Shown here piece by piece: positions 12,752 through 14,648 of a stretch of 14,648 nucleotides of DNA. The position numbers were made by a program, and so were the translations under genes. Position 1 is the first letter of the stretch. Each line of letters starts with the position of its first letter. The notes beneath the pieces are model-generated. The model was given only the letters and a program-made list of their open reading frames with translations. It did no database searches and was not told where the DNA came from. Origin of the DNA: Archaeoglobaceae archaeon (GTDB taxonomy: Archaea > Halobacteriota > Archaeoglobi > Archaeoglobales > Archaeoglobaceae); the NCBI GenBank assembly GCA_027066965.1, contig JAMOMT010000054.1, positions 1 through 14,648 of the forward strand. Reading direction: 5' to 3'.

Positions 12752-13006
12752 ATGGGAGAGAAAGTCAGAGATAGAGAGCACCATGAGAGACTGTTTAAAG
12801 CAGCTCTGAACCCTTTGAGGAGAAAAATAGTTGCTTGCATCGGAGTTCAGGGGAAAACGAGAGAGGAAGTAAAGGAGGAACTTGGCCTTACGGATTTTCA
12901 GCTGAAGTTCAATATCGACTACCTGATACAGCAGGGATTCGTCGTGGAAGAGGACGGAAAGCTCAAGCTGACCGACGATGGAATAGAACTTCTTGAGGCT
13001 GGTTAA
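12752..13006 (+). CDS. Small winged-helix (ArsR-like) DNA-binding protein
   Basis: An 84-residue protein that is essentially a single winged helix. LNPLRRKIVACI at 19-30 resembles the first helix of ArsR-type regulators. KTREEVKEELGLTDFQLKFNIDYLIQQGFV at 35-64 has the helix-turn-helix and recognition-helix pattern, and VEEDGKLKLTDDG at 65-77 forms the wing with the usual transition to a C-terminal helix. No metal-binding cysteines are present (the single Cys29 is in helix 1), so metal sensing is unlikely. ATG 12752 lies four bases after GGTGAT; the in-frame GTG at 12743 belongs to that site. It is probably a local regulator, with its own promoter and that of the divergent radical SAM gene as likely targets (inference). 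It ends 26 bases before the convergent DUF401 gene's stop. Confidence 0.75.
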   Translation: MGEKVRDREHHERLFKAALNPLRRKIVACIGVQGKTREEVKEELGLTDFQLKFNIDYLIQQGFVVEEDGKLKLTDDGIELLEAG

Positions 13007-13032
13007 TTTTTGAGTTGACTAGATTATTTTGC

Positions 13033-14253
13033 TCACGGAACCCCCAGAATGTACGCTGTTATGGACGCGAGTGCTACCACGACGACCGAGGGTATGAGGT
13101 ACCTGTAAACCTTCGAGGCGTCAGCGTGAAAGTATTCGCATGTCAGGGCGAAGCACAGGTGCATCGGTGAGAGCATGACACCGCAGAATCCACCTGCAAT
13201 AACGAGCATGAGCTTTGAAGGCACAAGAGAGCTTCCCACTCCTGTGAAAGCTGTGAGGAGCGGGAGAGCGACTGAAGAATAGCTAAGCTCTATTCCAGTT
13301 GCAAATCCAACGAGGAATGCTACTGCGAAGGACGCAGCAAAAGCTGGAATTCCAAACTCCTTCAGGTGTGTGAAAAATATCTTTGCAGAGTTCGTGTACT
13401 CTATCAGAGCCTTGTAACCCATGACGGCGAATATGAGGACTATTATCTTGGGATCAAGAGTCTTTTTCAGAATACTGATAATATCTCTAATCTTGGCTTT
13501 TTTGTGAACATAGACTATCGCTATTGCAACTATGAGCGTATAGAGCATACTCGTCCTGAGGAGAAGAACGAAGATAGCTACGAAGGCTATTGGATAGAAG
13601 GACTTCGTCATGGATGCGAGAGACCTCCAATCGAACGAAAAAAACCTTCTTCTCAGAATCCCAAGCTTTACAGCACTGATCAAGGCAGATGTGAAGGCAG
13701 TTAACCCGATAACCCAGCACGCCTTGGCTATCCTTGCAGGGCTCACCTCCACAACGGCCGTGGCTATTATTATGCTCGGATAGAGAGGCCAAACAGTAAC
13801 CCAAACGTGCCTGAACCAGTAGTTTATGAAGGTTGACTCTTCTGGAGTGAGACCGTACTTCTTTACGAGGTTTCTTATCATGACTGCCGAAACGAGAGCT
13901 CCTCCGGGCATTGGGAGGAGCCCAACGAGCAACGGTAACAGAGAAACGCTGAACTTGTGGGTTAATCTTTCAGCAGCTTTCTGCAGTTCTTCGAACAGAC
14001 CTAGGTACTCCATAGAGTATCCGAGGGTGAAGGCGGCTATAACTAGACACACTATCCTGATGGTCTCAGGAGACACTGCTGACAGTAGGAGCACTTCGAA
14101 CGACTTCTGCCCAAGGCTGAGCAGGCCTAGAGTGACAGCTCCAGCAAGAATTGATAAGCAAATAGCAGTACCTCTCCTTATCAGCAGGAGTATGACTGCT
14201 ATGGAGATTATTAGCGCGACCGAAGGGTCGAGGATCGTGTGAGCGTGAGACAT
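13033..14253 (-). CDS. DUF401-family integral membrane protein, predicted transporter
   Basis: Polytopic membrane protein of unknown substrate, placed by fold predictions for the family among ion-transporter-like permeases. The 406 residues contain about ten hydrophobic segments and motifs I associate with DUF401: LPLLVGLLPMPGGALVSAVM at 106-125, FINYWFRHVWVTVWPLYPSI at 142-161, and FCGVMLSPMHLCFALTCEYF at 356-375. The two related motif regions, one per half, suggest the inverted-repeat architecture common in such transporters. I start at ATG 14253 (MSHAHTILDP). A longer open frame reaching 14427 would overlap purQ and lacks hydrophobic or conserved sequence. TTTATGC upstream on the minus strand is placed for a leaderless mRNA. 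It is divergent from purQ and shares a compact promoter with it. A link to purine metabolism is unproven. Confidence 0.82.
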   Translation of the reverse strand: MSHAHTILDPSVALIISIAVILLLIRRGTAICLSILAGAVTLGLLSLGQKSFEVLLLSAVSPETIRIVCLVIAAFTLGYSMEYLGLFEELQKAAERLTHKFSVSLLPLLVGLLPMPGGALVSAVMIRNLVKKYGLTPEESTFINYWFRHVWVTVWPLYPSIIIATAVVEVSPARIAKACWVIGLTAFTSALISAVKLGILRRRFFSFDWRSLASMTKSFYPIAFVAIFVLLLRTSMLYTLIVAIAIVYVHKKAKIRDIISILKKTLDPKIIVLIFAVMGYKALIEYTNSAKIFFTHLKEFGIPAFAASFAVAFLVGFATGIELSYSSVALPLLTAFTGVGSSLVPSKLMLVIAGGFCGVMLSPMHLCFALTCEYFHADASKVYRYLIPSVVVVALASITAYILGVP

Positions 14254-14269
14254 AATCAGCGGGAAAACG

Positions 14270-14295
14270 ACAGTTGCATAAACTTTTTTACCATG
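14270..14295. promoter_or_regulatory. Divergent promoter of the DUF401 gene and purQ
   Basis: TTGCATAAACTTTTTTACC (14274-14292) reads as a TATA-like element on both strands: GCATAAACT for purQ and AAGTTTATGC for the membrane protein. Each is about 25-30 bases from its start codon and neither start has a Shine-Dalgarno, so both mRNAs appear leaderless and the two polymerases would compete for the same site. Confidence 0.45.
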
Positions 14296-14311
14296 CTGGC
14301 ATCCGAGTTTC

Positions 14312-14648
14312 ATGGACACAGAGGATATAAGGGTGGCAGTGCTGAGAATAGAGGGCACGAACTGCGAGGACGAAACGGTCAGGGCCTTCAGAGAGTGCGG
14401 AGTTTTTGCTGAAGCTGTACACCTCAAGCAGTTTTACAGCGACACGATTAGAGACGAGGAACAGAGGACACTGAGCGACTATACTTGTCTCGTTTTTCCT
14501 GGAGGATTCTCAGCTGGAGACTACGTTAGAGCCGGAGCTATATTTTCAGCAAGACTTAAGAGTGTGTTGAGGAAAGACTTGGAGGAGTTCATAAAGAGCG
14601 GATATCCAGTTCTCGGAATATGCAACGGTTTTCAGATTCTTGCGGAAC
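14312..14648 (+). CDS. purQ: Phosphoribosylformylglycinamidine synthase, glutaminase subunit, N-terminal part (runs off the window)
   Basis: Class I glutamine amidotransferase subunit of FGAM synthase, which delivers ammonia to PurL in de novo purine synthesis. The 112 residues present include RVAVLRIEGTNCEDETVRAF at 7-26 (the family N-terminal strand with GTNC), VFPGGFSAGDYVRAGAI at 61-77 (the PurQ signature, with Ala where Tyr is usual in FSYGD) and LGICNGFQIL at 101-110, where Cys104 is the nucleophile. The His-Glu part of the triad lies beyond the end. ATG 14312 is taken as the start. No Shine-Dalgarno precedes it, and a TATA-like GCATAAACT about 30 bases upstream suggests a leaderless mRNA. 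PdxT, elsewhere in the window, is a distant relative with a different signature. Confidence 0.93.
   Translation, partial: MDTEDIRVAVLRIEGTNCEDETVRAFRECGVFAEAVHLKQFYSDTIRDEEQRTLSDYTCLVFPGGFSAGDYVRAGAIFSARLKSVLRKDLEEFIKSGYPVLGICNGFQILAE

Noticed and set aside
14254..14427. 58-codon N-terminal extension of the DUF401 reading frame
   Set aside because: It would overlap the purQ start in antisense, adds Ser/Thr-rich non-conserved sequence before the first membrane segment, and the ATG at 14253 has a TATA-like element at leaderless spacing.

Overview
The window looks like a chromosomal segment of a hyperthermophilic euryarchaeon, most likely of the Archaeoglobales. This is inferred from gene content and signals; I ran no search. 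Ribosome-binding sites are GGTGA(T)-type, several genes look leaderless with a TATA box about 25 nt upstream, and there is a branched-polyamine synthase (BpsA), an archaeal-type PdxS with an internal insertion, an archaeal-size TmcA and a DUF401 membrane protein. Most of the window is ordinary core metabolism. The unusual material is in the gaps.

Layout. 1-1598: end of threonine synthase, then chorismate synthase in the same operon. 1599-2041: AT-rich gap with a possible tiny gene, a tandem repeat, a strong promoter and a structured leader. 2042-3499: S-adenosylmethionine decarboxylase (speH) and bpsA, which make and use the aminopropyl donor for thermophile branched polyamines. 3569-4342: Mrp/NBP35-type Fe-S carrier ATPase. 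4343-4897: gap holding a dead RelBE-type toxin-antitoxin locus. 4894-7245 (minus): TmcA RNA cytidine acetyltransferase, divergent from pdxS-pdxT (7332-9018), the two subunits of pyridoxal phosphate synthase. 9133-11370 (minus): APC amino-acid permease fused to two universal-stress-protein domains. 11371-11653: gap with a GC-rich hairpin and a possible 16-codon gene. 11654-12688 (minus): radical SAM/SPASM-like protein, divergent from a small winged-helix regulator (12752-13006). 13033-14253 (minus): DUF401 transporter-like protein, divergent from purQ (14312 to the window end).

The best candidate for something undescribed is the speH leader. A strong promoter is followed by a nearly uninterrupted 16-bp bulged hairpin. 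The strongest Shine-Dalgarno sequence of the leader then serves not speH but a 27-codon upstream ORF that overlaps the speH start out of frame. This looks like post-transcriptional control of polyamine synthesis. Second is the compact element at 11431-11549. It reads either as a minus-strand small RNA gene (promoter, 12-bp stem, T7 tract) or as a plus-strand micro-gene (TATA, strong Shine-Dalgarno, 16 codons, T6 tract). Several genes have a tempting in-frame GTG that is really part of the GGTGA ribosome-binding site; starts were chosen accordingly.
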